Source: Siderastrea radians
Lineage: Eukaryota; Cnidaria; Anthozoa; Scleractinia; Rhizangiidae
Length of the DNA: 64,000 bases
Reading direction: 5' to 3'
NCBI GenBank assembly: GCA_964017195.1
Contig: OZ024890.1
Location: 45,943,926-46,007,925, forward strand
Both the position numbers and the translations under genes were made by a program. Shown one piece after another: positions 9,623 to 22,100 of this stretch. Position 1 is the stretch's first letter; the number at the start of each line of letters is the position of its first letter. Below the pieces are notes generated by a model, which had not been told where the DNA came from, ran no database searches, and was given only the letters and a program-made list of their open reading frames with translations.

Positions 9623-11611
9623 TTAAGAGGCTGTGACTGTAAATATCGAGAATCGGTGGACAGGCTCAAAAAATCGAAAATCCTGATAACTTGCCAGAAG
9701 AACACTTTTGGGGAGCTATCTTCAAAAATATTATTTAAACTTTCTGGAAATCTATTGTTTTCGAGAAATTCGGAAAAAACGGTTTTGCTTAGTTAATTAT
9801 GCAAAAATCAGGCTCAAAATTAAACAAATTGCGTGCGCTTGCTTTTAAACAATTTGCAACGCTATAAAACAATTTTAATTTTAAATGATAGCAATACTCT
9901 CCTACTTTCTAACAATGGGCGTTACTTGGAGTTTTGCTTTATTTATGTGGTTTGGTGGCTCTTTGGAACAAAGGCATTTAACGCACTTCGGAAAAAAGCA
10001 AAAATTGGATAACTTCAGAGGCTTAGAATGGGCCTTGGTATGTGTAATATCAAATTGAAATAAGTACTATGATAAAGTTCGGTCCTGATACTATTATCAC
10101 ATGAAATAAAAAATCTGGGCAATTCAGGCTCGCGCTGACAAAAAAATTCGTGGACCACTGTCGCCAAAATTTGCATAATGCTAATTTTTGGTGTAGGTCT
10201 TCTCGAAAGTTATCTGGTTTGGGGAGCTCAATTTCGAGGATTCTTTTCACTGAGGACACGAAGAATGAACTAAAATATTCCTTCAATCTTTTCTTACATT
10301 GATTTGTGCTTATATTGTTACTACGTAAAACTAAACAGAAGGAGAAGTTTTAAAGTTCTACACAAGCTGTTGTGTGACCGGTGTCACGTGAATATTCTTG
10401 TCAACTTAATGGCAGCTTTTTTAGCGCGTGTATCTTCTGTTGGGACAGAGCAACTTGTCTTGCCAGTTCTTCAGCGAATACCTTACGCATCCCTGGGCAT
10501 ACTGTCATGTGCAGCCGACATTCTACTGGGAGGAAAGTCCCTATAGTGATTCAATCGCTCCATTTTCAAAGTGCTAGATTTTGGGTGCCTTTCTGAAACG
10601 ACGCTGTTTTGACCGGAAAGCAGAAGTGTATTGTTATTATTATTTTTCAGTATTTGTCAAATACTTATGTTTTCCTTGCTAACACGGCCCAAGTAGACTC
10701 CTTTTTTAGTTCTCAATTTATACGCGTTCGTCAATTAAAATGATTTGTAAAAGAAACCATTTAAATTTTCAAGGAGATTAACAATTTTCCGACGAAATTG
10801 CAGATAATAAAGTATAACAAAGAGGGGCCATCGGTGCTTCAGAGTTTAGACATGTCGAAATACCATTACTCACTGCACTCTAGTTTCACCAACAATTTTC
10901 CAAATTCATTCGTAATTTTTTAGAAAGACAAAGAGGGATACCAGCGAAGGCAAGATCAAGTAGTAAGACTATCTGAAGTAGTTACGGTAAAGGATTTGTC
11001 ATATTTCAAGTCGTCCTCCCATTAATACTTCATATTTCCTATTATTTAAATTATGCAAATTTTGGCAACACTGGTCCACGAATTTTTGTTTTTGTCAGCG
11101 CGAGCCTGAATTGCCCAGATTTTTTATTTCATATTATAATAGTAGCAGGACCGAACTTTATCACAGTACTTATTTCAATTTGGTATTACACCTATCAAGA
11201 CCCATTTTCAACCTCTGAAGTTACCCAATTTTTGCCTTTTTCCGAAGTGCGTGAAATGCCTTTGTTTCAAAGAGCCACCAAGCCACGTAAATAAAGCGAA
11301 ACTCCAAGTAACTCCCATTGTTAGAAAGTAGAAAAGAATTGCTATCATCTAAACTTTAAATTGTTTTCTGGCGTTGCAAATTGTTTAAAAGTAAGCGCAC
11401 GCAATTTGTTTAAGTTTGAGCCTGATTTTTGCATAATTAATTAAGCAAAACCGTTTTTTTCCGAATTTCTCGAAAACAATAGATTTCCAGAAAGTTTAAA
11501 TAATATTTTTGAAGATAGCTCCCCAAAAGTGTTCTTCTGGCAAGTTATTAGGATTTTCGATTTTTTGAGCCTGTCCACCGATTCTCGATATTTACAGTCA
11601 GAGCCTCTTAA
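9623..11611. mobile_element. Fold-back element with ~560-bp inverted arms, TTAA-bounded
   Basis: The left arm (9623-10179) and right arm (11051-11611) are inverted copies of each other with scattered differences. Matching landmarks include GGCTGTGACTGTAAATATCG on the left, GTTTTCGAGAAATTCGG, and CAATTCAGGCTCGCGCTGAC. The outer ends are TTAAGAGGCT and AGCCTCTTAA, so the element is bounded by TTAA on each side, as for the TTAA-specific piggyBac-type insertions. The 871-bp centre (10180-11050) has no recognisable transposase. It is best read as a non-autonomous fold-back transposon. The TIR does not begin CCYT as in typical piggyBac, so the superfamily is uncertain. Confidence 0.8.
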
Positions 11612-12078
11612 GAATTTTAACAACCTCGTTCCCAGGACTTTTTCCAAATTTAAAAGAAGAAGAAAGGGTCCTGAGGACGAGGTTGGAATTTTTAGACATT
11701 GGATGTCTTCCCATTCGGTGTGGTACTTGAATGTAGAAATTGCTAAAAATGAAGTGGTAAAACAAAGTTTATTTGTGAAATTTCTGACTTGAAGGAACGT
11801 CTCAAACTCTTTTACAAAAGTGTAATTACGTCTGAAGACTCAATACGACCAAAAGAGTTTCAGCGTCAAAGGCCACATTTTGTTACTGGTTTATTACGTG
11901 ATAGTCGATTAGGGCCCTGGCCTAGCAAAATCAACGTTCCCAAATCCGTTCAACATTGCGGAGTTCGTCAAGTTAATTATAAACACAGGTGGGCACCCCG
12001 TTGACTGATTCTGAAGGACGTTGAGTGATGTTGAACAATGTTTGATTGCCATGAATTAAACATTCGTGCAACAAAGCT

Positions 12079-12364
12079 TAGAGCGGTTTTCAAATGAGTG
12101 TTGTAAAGCCACAACCAAGCTAATAACCCCAGCCAACCACAACACACACAAATTACCCAGTGAACCAATCCGAACTCGAAGCAGATACATGTAACAGGCT
12201 CTAAGCGGAGGAAAACGCGTGCGACCAGGTTGCGATTGGTTTGAGTTTTACTTCTGATTGGTCGAGAAAGTGGTGTGAGATTTTTTAACCAATCACAGAA
12301 CAAAGTAAAGCAAAACCAAAGCAAAACGAGAATTACTTTCGACACTCGATTGAAAACCGCTCTA
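12079..12364. mobile_element. CCAAT-rich palindromic MITE, copy 1
   Basis: The copy begins TAGAGCGGTTTTCAAATGAG and ends CGATTGAAAACCGCTCTA, giving terminal inverted repeats of about 20 bases that continue imperfectly inward. The interior carries several CCAATC/GATTGG boxes. It is one of five copies in the window (others at 12444, 20368, 27452 and 37745) and has no coding capacity. Confidence 0.82.
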
Positions 12365-12443
12365 TTTAACAATGTTGAGTGACGTTGAAGCCGTTAAATT
12401 GACCGAGGCCTAATAAGACTTAGTATGGCAAATTTTGGAACAT

Positions 12444-12724
12444 TAGAGCGGTTTTGAAATGAGTGTAGCAAAACCAAACCAAAGTAATTACTCTAACCAA
12501 TCAAAAAAAGCACAAAACACAAAATAAGCCAATTGGAAATCCAAGCAAGTACAAGTAATTAGCGCTAAGCGCAGGAAAACGCTTGTCACCAAGGGACGAT
12601 TGGATTTGGTTTACGTCTGATTGGTTGAGAAAGTGGTGCAAGCTTTTTTAGCCAATCAGAGAGCATAGTAAAGAAAAACTAAAGCAAACACATCACTTTC
12701 GACAATAAATTGAAAACTGCTCTC
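12444..12724. mobile_element. CCAAT-rich palindromic MITE, copy 2
   Basis: The copy begins TAGAGCGGTTTTGAAATGAG and ends TTGAAAACTGCTCT. Its internal order of CCAAT-type boxes matches copy 1, which lies only 80 bp upstream in the same orientation. It is more diverged than copy 1. Confidence 0.8.
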
Positions 12725-13035
12725 AAAACAATAGGCCGATTGCCGAAACAAAGTCTAAGTCGAGTCTTAAGGCCACGTGTAAGCAGGTTTAAATTGTTTT
12801 GTTAGAACTGGCACAATCCACCAACTACAATGGCCATTTCTATACAATGCTAATAAACTAGGCCAATCGTTGCGTTCTGACTTTCTCAAAATTGGTTTAC
12901 AGTATGTTTTCTTAAGTCCTGTCCAAAATTTGTCTTGTCTTTCTTTAAAGTGCTCTCTGTCTGAACCCTAGATCTCCACAACAAACTCTTATGATGACAG
13001 GAAACTTTGCACCCACTCAAATAATTTTCGAGAGT

Positions 13036-13624
13036 TTAACCCTCGGACGTACAAGCTAAGTCAAACCCCCACGGTAGTACAAGGGGCGGGGGGGGACTGA
13101 TGGACCCCCTCCTTGGGTTTTCACTATGTTTCAATATTTTGAAAGATTTCACTTCTAGTAGATAGCCTTTGATGTGCTATACAAGATGAGGTACATATTA
13201 TGGGTTGCCGCGCTGGTGTGGGTCTGTGACGTCATCCAAGATGGCCGCCATCTTGGATTTTACCGAAAATTAGAAATTGCCAAAAAACGTTAAAAATTGG
13301 AAATTTTTTTATGCTGGTCATGTAGAATATGACATAATTAAACATTTTGCTGCTTTTTGTTGATATTTTAGGCATTTTTCTCCTAAAAAGGGCAAAAAAC
13401 ACGCATTTTTCTTCAAAAATGGCTCGAACACCTGCTATTTATGACGTCATATCTCGTAACCGTAGTAACCGATTCTCACCAAACGTGCGTCAAAATGTGT
13501 CTAGGGATATGCGAACAGCTACTGAAAACGGCAGATCTAGATAATAATTCGTCTTGGAAAATTTTAAGAAAAACCTTATGGGGGGTGTGGGCCACCCTCC
13601 CCCCCTTGTACTCCCAAGGGTTAA
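13036..13624. mobile_element. piggyBac-like MITE (TTAA-CCCT ends)
   Basis: The ends are TTAACCCTCGGACGTACAAG and, inverted, TTAACCCTTGGGAGTACAAG. They give TTAA target duplications and CCCT terminal inverted repeats, the hallmark of piggyBac-type elements. The interior has no transposase. It carries the perfect palindrome CCAAGATGGCCGCCATCTTGG at 13236-13256, directly preceded by TGACGTCAT. These resemble a double YY1 site and a CRE. Confidence 0.8.
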
Positions 13625-13948
13625 AATGAGCGCTTAAAATTTTTATAGTTGACATGACCTCCATACATTTAACTTGGCATACCTAAGGCTAAAGAGTTTG
13701 AATGGTGTTTAACTGACAGTTGAACAATGAAACTGTTAGTCAGCAATCTAAATTGGCTGTTGTCAACGAACTTATGAGTGTTTTAAGCCTGGTTCCTCTA
13801 TACAGCAGGCATGCCTTTTTAAAACATCTACAGTAGTTAGCCAAATTTATCCCAAGTGAGTATGAGGTTTTTCGCAGGTATTTGGCGAGGTACCATGACC
13901 AGGCGAAAGAAAGGCAAAATAACATAATAAGCCTATCGAATTTTTGGG

Positions 13949-14117
13949 TACAGTCAACTTTCGCCTTGCGGACATCCAGTTATTACAGACAGGAGCTGAA
14001 ATCCCGGGAAATTAGAATTCCTGAAAATAGCTCCCGCTATTACGGACTCTAAACTGCACTACAGTCACCAAAAATTCAGTTGCTCCCGATAGTGTCCGTC
14101 ATCAAGAGTTTACTGTA
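13949..14117. mobile_element. pogo/Tigger-like MITE remnant
   Basis: The left end TACAGTCAACTTTCGCC and the inverted right end TACAGTAAACTCTTGATGACG form TA-flanked terminal repeats of the CAGT type. The interior contains the repeated phrase CGGACA/ATTACGGAC seen in pogo-related short elements. It is about 170 bp with no coding capacity. Confidence 0.6.
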
Positions 14118-15494
14118 GATCGAGCAGTCAGCAGTGCCAGTTTGTGACGCAGGAGAGCAACAAAAACGTTGCGTTCACTGTTTGAGTAGGTTCCACATCC
14201 AATCACTTCGATTGCTGTCTGAAAAGTGCTCAGTGATCAAACATATGAAAACACTTGTTCCACATGAAAATTGCAATTGCTTTGATCACTGACGTACTAA
14301 AATATATCAAAAGCTTGACGAAACTATTCTTCGCTAATATTTGGGTGCAGTAAGCCCAAGGATTCTTTCGTGCAGTGTTAATTTGAAGTCTCCGCGAAAG
14401 CTCGTTCGCCAACTAAGTGGCACGACTTTTTGTGGGGTTTGATTTGCATACGTTTGCAGAAGTTTGCGTTAAAGCATGACAGTGTGCTCAGAATACGACA
14501 GCGATCTTTGATTTTCTTTGTCCAGTGACTGCTTTAAACCAAGATACATGACAAAAACAGTTGCAACTCATTTATTTTAAGGAATTAACACCAAAATAAC
14601 ATTTTCTATGGAGCATTGGTATCTTGGAGTTTAACAGTGGCGTTTTGTTCCAGAATTTACGGTTACATACCCAAGTTTCCATAGGAATAGAGCTCCCAAA
14701 TAATAAACATTGTTTAATACCTTACGCTAATTTTTCAACTTTTTTCAACTTCCAATAGGTGTACTCGCAATCGTAGAATAATTATCTTTCTCTTGATAAT
14801 GGCGTCATGACGACGTCGAAACGTCGAGGTTTCTTAAGTTTATCTTTAATATTTACTTATTTAACAAAACGATTTTTTTATAGGATATTGTACTCGTACA
14901 ACTGATTAAAAATTACGTTCAAAGTAAAAGCGCTATACGGTGTATCCTCCAAAAAGGAACAAAACCATCAAAACTTGGGTTGAACTCCTCAGAGAACAAA
15001 TGCCAGTGACGTCATGACAAGAAAGCCAATCAGCTGCCATATTCCTCGACAACAGGCTATTGTGTGACAGAAAAAAAAGGATGTAAAATACTTCATAAGA
15101 ATGACGTAAAGTTATTGCCTCGTGCCTAGACTAAAGGTATTTAGCCCCTACTACACAGCAGGAAGATCAGTTCACATCAGAATTATTGCACTGCGAAAGG
15201 CCGCCACTCACATTTTTGGAACCGATGCATCCATTTGGAATGGGGGGTCTGGAGCCAAGAAGTCGAAACTGTTCTCGGGACGCGATCGGAATCCCCGAAA
15301 AATCTCCAAACTTTTGATCCCCTGGTGTCTCTTTTCCAGACTTCACACTGTCTAACCGTACCGTGTATAAACTATAAAAAATGCCCACCGCTTGTTCAAG
15401 ACACCGAACTTCAATTCAATTTGAGGGATGCAAGTGGCTTTCTGGGATCCAGGTGTTGTCTATAATAACACAGTTTAATTCGCATTGCCTCTCT
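14118..15494. other. Unassigned intergenic sequence with a decayed Penelope-end motif
   Basis: No exon was recognised. Near 14791-14826 the sequence TTGATAATGGCGTC...GTCGAAACGTCG resembles the hammerhead-bearing end of Penelope-like elements, but its core is mutated (CTGATGA is expected). The open frames at 15122-15388 on both strands have no recognisable similarity. Confidence 0.4.
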
Positions 15495-15752
15495 TCACCC
15501 AGGGGCTCGTTTCTCGAAAGTCCCGATAACTTTTCGGGCCCGCAGCTATATTTTAAAATCAAAATCTATAGAACGTTGGCGTAGTTTTTAGCCCCCATAT
15601 CAGCCCGACTTGTTTCTAAAATCAACTTAGAATTTTATAACTCAGCTTTTAAAACCAACAAAATTTGAGTCTTTAATGTAAACACTGCACGCATAAAATA
15701 GCTTTCCGGGCCCGAAGTGTTATCGGGGCTTTCGAGAAACGGGCCCCAGGTG
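15495..15752. mobile_element. MITE with GGGGCYCGTTTCTCGAAAG termini
   Basis: The left end CAGGGGCTCGTTTCTCGAAA and the inverted right end CTGGGGCCCGTTTCTCGAAA match over about 45 bases, ending in TTCGGGCCCG near the centre on both sides. The interior (about 170 bp) is AT-rich and non-coding. It lies 3' of the peptidase gene. Confidence 0.78.
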
Positions 15753-16100
15753 ACTAAATGGGTACTCGCAAACCGTTAGAGAATCGTGAAAAATGCGGTG
15801 GGGGGGGGGGTAACCCTGCGATACCTTAGCATACCAACCAGGTACGGATGTGGGTGTAAAAAACTCCTGTTTGCTTCATGCTAAAGAAGCCAGGGAAGTT
15901 AAGCGCCAATGCGTGGACCTTTTACGGCTTAACCTCAATCGTAAAATGCCGGATGCATGCCTTTGCCGGACTTGAAATTGATCCAAGTGTACGCTAGTGC
16001 AACAGAGTCTGGCCTGTTGGCGGATTAGCGAGTGGGCTTTCTGATCTTTATACCTTTACCGTGGAGAAAAAGTCCTAATGAGAAATTAAAAGTAAAATGT

Positions 16101-19100
16101 TCATATATATAGGAAATGGAAAGTACCTTTCACAGCACTCGTGGTTTCAGGGGTTAAACTCCACTCCGCTTTGAATCCTTTGAAGGCGCCGAGCTCGTCT
16201 GAGTGAAATGTGACGTATAGGGACTGGGTCGAGGATTTGATAGGCTCTGGCAGTGTTTTCCCACAGTACCTTCCTGTGAATATTTCATAAAAGGAAAGGT
16301 AAAAGTCGAAATGAACTCCTTCTTCTCTATTATCGTGAAATTCCATAAGTGATCCTTTGGAGCATATGGAAACTGATATTAAGGATATTAAGTTTTTCTT
16401 CTTTGAAACGTATCGCATTTACATTTTAAATGACAAAAATTCATCAGATGATTCCTATCCCCTCCCTCCACAAAACACCCAGTTCAGTGTAGTGCCTGTC
16501 TTACTTTTAAACTGCTATCTCATACTTGTAGTCATACCTTTGAAGGTTTGGCGCCGAAGCTGCCTTAAGCGGCGTGAGCCGCAATAACTAGCTGCGCAAG
16601 CCGCGAGAAAACATCGCCTTCTCCTCATTCCCCTCGTGGCGTAAACTGCACCTTGGCGCAAACAATCCCACCAGCTACGCAGCGGGGAATGATGCAGTTA
16701 TTGCCCTTCTAAATGTTTCGCCAAAGTGAGCTTTCTTATTTGGCAGCTTTAATGTTGACTACAGGACTGGATTACGGTGTTTGTGCGAAAGTTGATGCCC
16801 CTTGAGCAATTTTTCCCTTGAAACCGCGAACATTACACCGCGAAACATGGCTCTCTCTCCACTTTTATTGTCATTTCCGCAAAATTAATTACCCGCATGA
16901 ACATTAGTGAGAATAAAGTAGCATTAATTCGTTGAGAACCAACGAAACCTATATATAAGCCCATGGGATATAATATTCGTAGTTCCTAACGGTCTTTCTA
17001 GTTCTTCGTCTCGTCATCAATTACCAATTAATGGTGCTGCTTTATCTTTTCCATTCCTAATCTCCACGTAGTCAGCGGTACAGTCTGAACTCTCCTCTAG
17101 ATCAAACGTCGTGAACTTGAGACTGAGATCCTTCTGTTCAGCGTCCACTGAGATGGTCCATGCACAGTCCAGATTGTTAGGGTACTGCGTGTCATAGTAG
17201 GGAGTGGTAATTTCACCTTCGTCTGCTGTGTGGTCGTGACCACAGTCCACTTAAAAAGAGAGATTAAACTTTATAAAGATGATAACATGAACGACTAACC
17301 TCGTGCGTGGGGTCCCTGGTACGTGGGCAGCCAGATTGGTGCCCTTTGCCTTCTTAAATCATGATTTTACGGTTCGGCGCATGTGCAAGCTACAGTATGT
17401 CGTAAGCTAATCAAATTCCATTGTATATAAGCTAATCGGAAGCGAGTGTGGACAACTCGTTCGTTTATTCAAGGTACCTGTTGCCGAATACTCCCTGTAA
17501 ATATGGAAATAGTGGGTACTATTTAAATACAGTAAGTCTTATTGTATGCTTAAATAAGAGTTTTTCGTCAAGATCGCCAAATTGATCCCATAAATTTACG
17601 AAAAGTATCAGAGTAGACCTCGTAATTATTGAATGTACAACAGTGTAAAGAAAATTTCATCAACTTAAACAAAATGGTCAAATCTGCCAATAAAGTGACA
17701 AAATTTCACCAAATTCATCTCAGCGCTATCTATTCTTAGTACATTTTCAAAGGCAGGGCAGGGCAGATTACTGTCATTTGAATCCTATTTACATGTAAAA
17801 TGATAACCACAATAACCATACCAACTTTCTTCATTTGACATTTCTCGTTTGTCATGTTGGTGGCCACCTTCACTGAACTGTCCGTCGTTCGCGCTAAAAA
17901 CGTAATCATATCCGAGGTCACGTGATTGATGTCGTCACAGCTTTGGTGGTAGCACTGCCTCATGTGTCCTCGAAAGTTCGAGGTATCCGTGATGAAGACA
18001 GCCGGTAGTGAAGGATCTGCATTCCAGAAGTAATAATGATCTGAGCGGAAGAAGTCCCGCATACCGAGACGAATGTTGTCCGGCCAGTTAGACGGTCTGC
18101 CTTGCAATGGAAGTTCCACTGCTAACGTTTTGAAAGTTACTGTTAACAACATGGAACAAGAACGATAATATTAAGCTCAAGTGAGTTTTGGTAACAAGCC
18201 AGACATCTTAACAGGAACATAGGATATGGTCTTTGTCTTTTATTAGCCCAGTCACCTAGTCTGACTACTGTGCTAGAAATAACAAAGAAGTTCTTTCCCC
18301 CTGGAACATAGTAAATAAAACCTTTCTGGTGGGTGGTAAATCAAGGACAGTGACCAAAACTGTGCTGAAACATGAAAAATGAAAAGTTTGCAGAGAAGGG
18401 TAGATTCAATGGCAACTGTGCAAAATCGAGGACAATCTTTAAGCCAAGGGCATTATTCTACAACAAACCAGCAAGCCATAGAGGTTTATTTATTCTTTAA
18501 TCCTCCAAGTAACGTCTACAGCGCGCACTTCATCGTGGTAAAGAGAGAAGAGCCGGTCAAGGTAATATGGCATGATTGCGCAAAAACAAATTCCAGTTGG
18601 TTAGTTTACTGGATTTTATTGTACTGTGATTGGATTAAAAATGGAGGACTTGAGAATGTGATTTTCTTTTATTTATATATGTTAATTTATTTTATTTTTT
18701 AATTTAATTTTATTTTATTTTGTTGTTGTAATAATAGGGCAACAGAGATCGGCCTATATCGTCTGAAAACTGTCGTCGGATTTTCTACCAGATAGCGTAC
18801 ATTTGTTTTTTCTAACGAGAGAGCTCGCAGAAAGTAATTTGTAGTAGTAGGCTAACATGGCTAATTTGGAAATACTGGAAATGTGATTGTTCTAAAACCT
18901 CTGCCAGCATGTTCCATCTCTGCTATTTTCTTTAGAAAGTAAGTCATAAGAATCCCAGCGTCGATCCATTTTAAAAAGAGAGTACTTACCATCTTCTTTG
19001 AAAGCATTTGTTATTCCTTTGATTAGTCCTTTATCATTCGCAAGACGGCCAATTACAGCCAGGAAATCCCCTCTGAAGTTATTCGCTGAGATCTCATTGT

Positions 19101-22100
19101 ACACTGATGGTAGAACCTTTTTTATGCTTTGAGGCATGTCTTGTGAATTTGGTGTGGTGTTGTGATTTAGTATAGTTTCTAAGATCAGAGCTCCCTGGAA
19201 GCCAACCCCACTGCTGTTGAGGAAGGTGGAAAAGTTTTGGACAAAATGGCCGCTGCCACAACTACTTCCTGAGCAAGAGCAGTTTCCTTGCAGCGGACAC
19301 GCAGGTTGATCTTCCTCCAGGTCAAAGGCCACAAATAAGAGAGTGTAGTCTTGTGAACAGCTCAGTTTGTCTAAGAAATGAACAAGGTAAAGGTTTCTCA
19401 GTACAACCCCGAGCTCAAATTTGAGGCAAATGTCTGACCATTTTTAAAGCGGTATTCACTCTCTCGCACGAATCCCCCCTCTCCTTCACAGAGGAAAAAC
19501 GCAAAAAGCAACTTCACTTCCAGTTTTCAGAGTCTTGAAATTAGAATCAGTTCAAACGTTTGCAAAAGGGAAGTTCGTATGAAAACGACAAAGGAAATCC
19601 CCCGGGAAAACGAATTTCGCACCCACGGCTCACAGTTACTTCATTCTAAGCCACACACACGTTAAAAGTAAACGTTTTCAGAAACGGCGATATGTTGTGC
19701 AGTGAAAGTGAAAGTTCACACATTCGTCTGTATTTTTCTGTTCAAGATCATGGCAGTAACTGCGCACGCGTCATACGTTTGACCGCTGTGAACCCCTCTC
19801 CTTCAATTCCTCTCCCCGCTCCCGTATCGCCGCCTGCCACGCGTTTTAGCGTCATGGAAGACTTCGTTCACTTCAAGCTGCAATCAGCAAAAGACATTCT
19901 ACCTTGTTGGACCTGGCGCGCTTGCGGGAATTATAATACACGCAGACTTTTCTGAACATCACCTTTACTTTAAATTACCAACTGGTTTTGACTTTGATTT
20001 TAATAATACTTCCCCCTTTCTTAAAGGGGTAACTATTAATGACTGAAAAGAACGGGGCCTTTATTTTTACGTTTTCGTTAATGTAAATGCGACTTTTGGC
20101 TTACAAAAACAAAATAGCTTACTTTGATTTGACTGGTTTCATTGCTTGGCTCTGCTGCCCTGGAATCCCGTAAGGAATTGAATTGAAAATGATCATGATC
20201 GAACAACATGAAATGACGTGCGCTGGGTCATGTGTGACTGAATACTACTATAACAGCTCCTATACACCTGGCATTGGTGCTATCAGGTTATTCTCTAATC
20301 AGAGTTTGGCGCAGACCAACTCTCAAGTCCACAAATAAGGTCGAACTTGGGTTGGTTTGCTGGATGATAGAGTCATTTCAATTGAGCGTCGAAAGTAATT
20401 CTCGTTTTCTTTGGTTTTCCTCTACCTAGCTCTGTGATTGATTCACACCACTTTCTCGACCAATCGAAAGTAGACACAAAACCACTTGCATGTGTTTTTG
20501 TCTCTCGCGTTTTCCGGCGCTTGGCGCCTGCTTCAAGTACTGGATACCGGTAGTTCATTGAGTAATTTGTTTTTCTTGTGATGGGCCACGGTAATCCCTT
20601 TTATTTTAGCGGAGCACCATGGGTAACAAAATCTGGTAACCCATCGATGCGAGAAATTTTGGTTCTGACGTCGCCCAGCCCGTCCGTATAGACTCTGGAG
20701 GAGGGGGAGACTTGTCCCAAGGCAACCCGACGGAAGCAGGAGAACGCCTTCTTTTCTTGGCGGGAAATCGCGCGGTGCTTTTGGGCAACCAGCGTTTTTC
20801 TTGGCGGAAAATCGAATGACCATCGTCGCTCTTGAAAAGGTTTTTTTTTTTAAAGCTTACGCTAGCTTATTTGGCAAACCGATTGTTCGACAGTAGTGAA
20901 ATTTTAAACTTGAGAAAAAATATCTAATATCTATAAATGGAGAGAAAAAGTTCTAAAGAATACTCAGTTGTCTTTTTGGTGGAAGGCGAAAAGTTCAAGC
21001 ACAGGCAGCCCAAATTGGCAGTATGTGTACTAGAAGATTTCATTGACAGTCTAAATATAATAAACGAACAAGTTGAAATGAAAACACAAATAAAGAAACT
21101 TGTAAATAAAACATTGCTTACGTTTTATTTGTTGTTGCTTGATGTGTCTTGACTGTCCTGGGAGCTATTTACACAAGTTTTACATTTCGCTGATTAGTAC
21201 CGTATGTTCTGTCCTTTAAGCTTATATAGCGAAGCAAGGCTGGCGGGTGAGAAACGAAGAGACTTTTCAACGGAGCTCGACAAAAGCACTCAAAATACTC
21301 CCACCTCCACAAAATCCGAACCAGTACAGTCCCGCTTGCAATATGTTCCTAAAGTTTTCTCTTCGGAGTCAAAAGTTCACAATAAGAGGGCAAAAATCTC
21401 GCTGTTTTCGCCACAAAAGCGGCCTTTTGTCTTTCGTCTTATCCGTTCGCCGATCGCTGCCGCCACGGGTACGCGCCATCGTAACAAAATTGCTCCCTAC
21501 CCTGGGTAGGCTTCGTTAATTTGACCCAGCTAAAACTGCTCCCGTGTCGGGGCCTAGAGAGTTTAGAATTTAACCCCGCGCACGGACGAAGCACGTGAAA
21601 CAGGTCAAGGTTACAGAGTTGGCGCGAACTGGGCGCGAAAACAATTTTTGCCGGCTTGAAGGAAAAATTTTTTGCTTGGTGCGGTGCTCTTTTATCGCGG
21701 TTGGTAGACTAGTGTTCACTTTTCTTCTCTTGTGCTGCCCTGAAAACTGTTGCTACATAACAGTTGTACTAGGAGCTAACTCGGGCTGCTGTTGCCTCAT
21801 TGCGTGGATTAACTTCTTAAGTTAATTTCAATTAGCGTAAGCTATCGCTTGCTACTCCGTCGAAACAAACAGGCTGCAAAGCAGCAGTTTTTAAACAACA
21901 GTTCCTTTAGGAGCTATAAATTGTTCAGTATTGCCTTGTTTCTTGCTACTCTGTTGAAACAAACTCTCTAGGCCCCGACACGGGAGCAGTTTTAGCTGGG
22001 TCAAATTAACGAAGCCTACCCAGGGTTGGGAGCAATTTTGTTACGATGGCGCGTACCCGTGGCGGCAGCGATCGGCGAGCGGATAAGACGAAAGACAAAA

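Noticed and set aside
17736..17821. Extension of the peptidase exon 5 frame to 17736
   Set aside because: The frame continues past a good donor (GTTG|GTATGG) whose phase fits the CUB exon; the extra residues are intronic.
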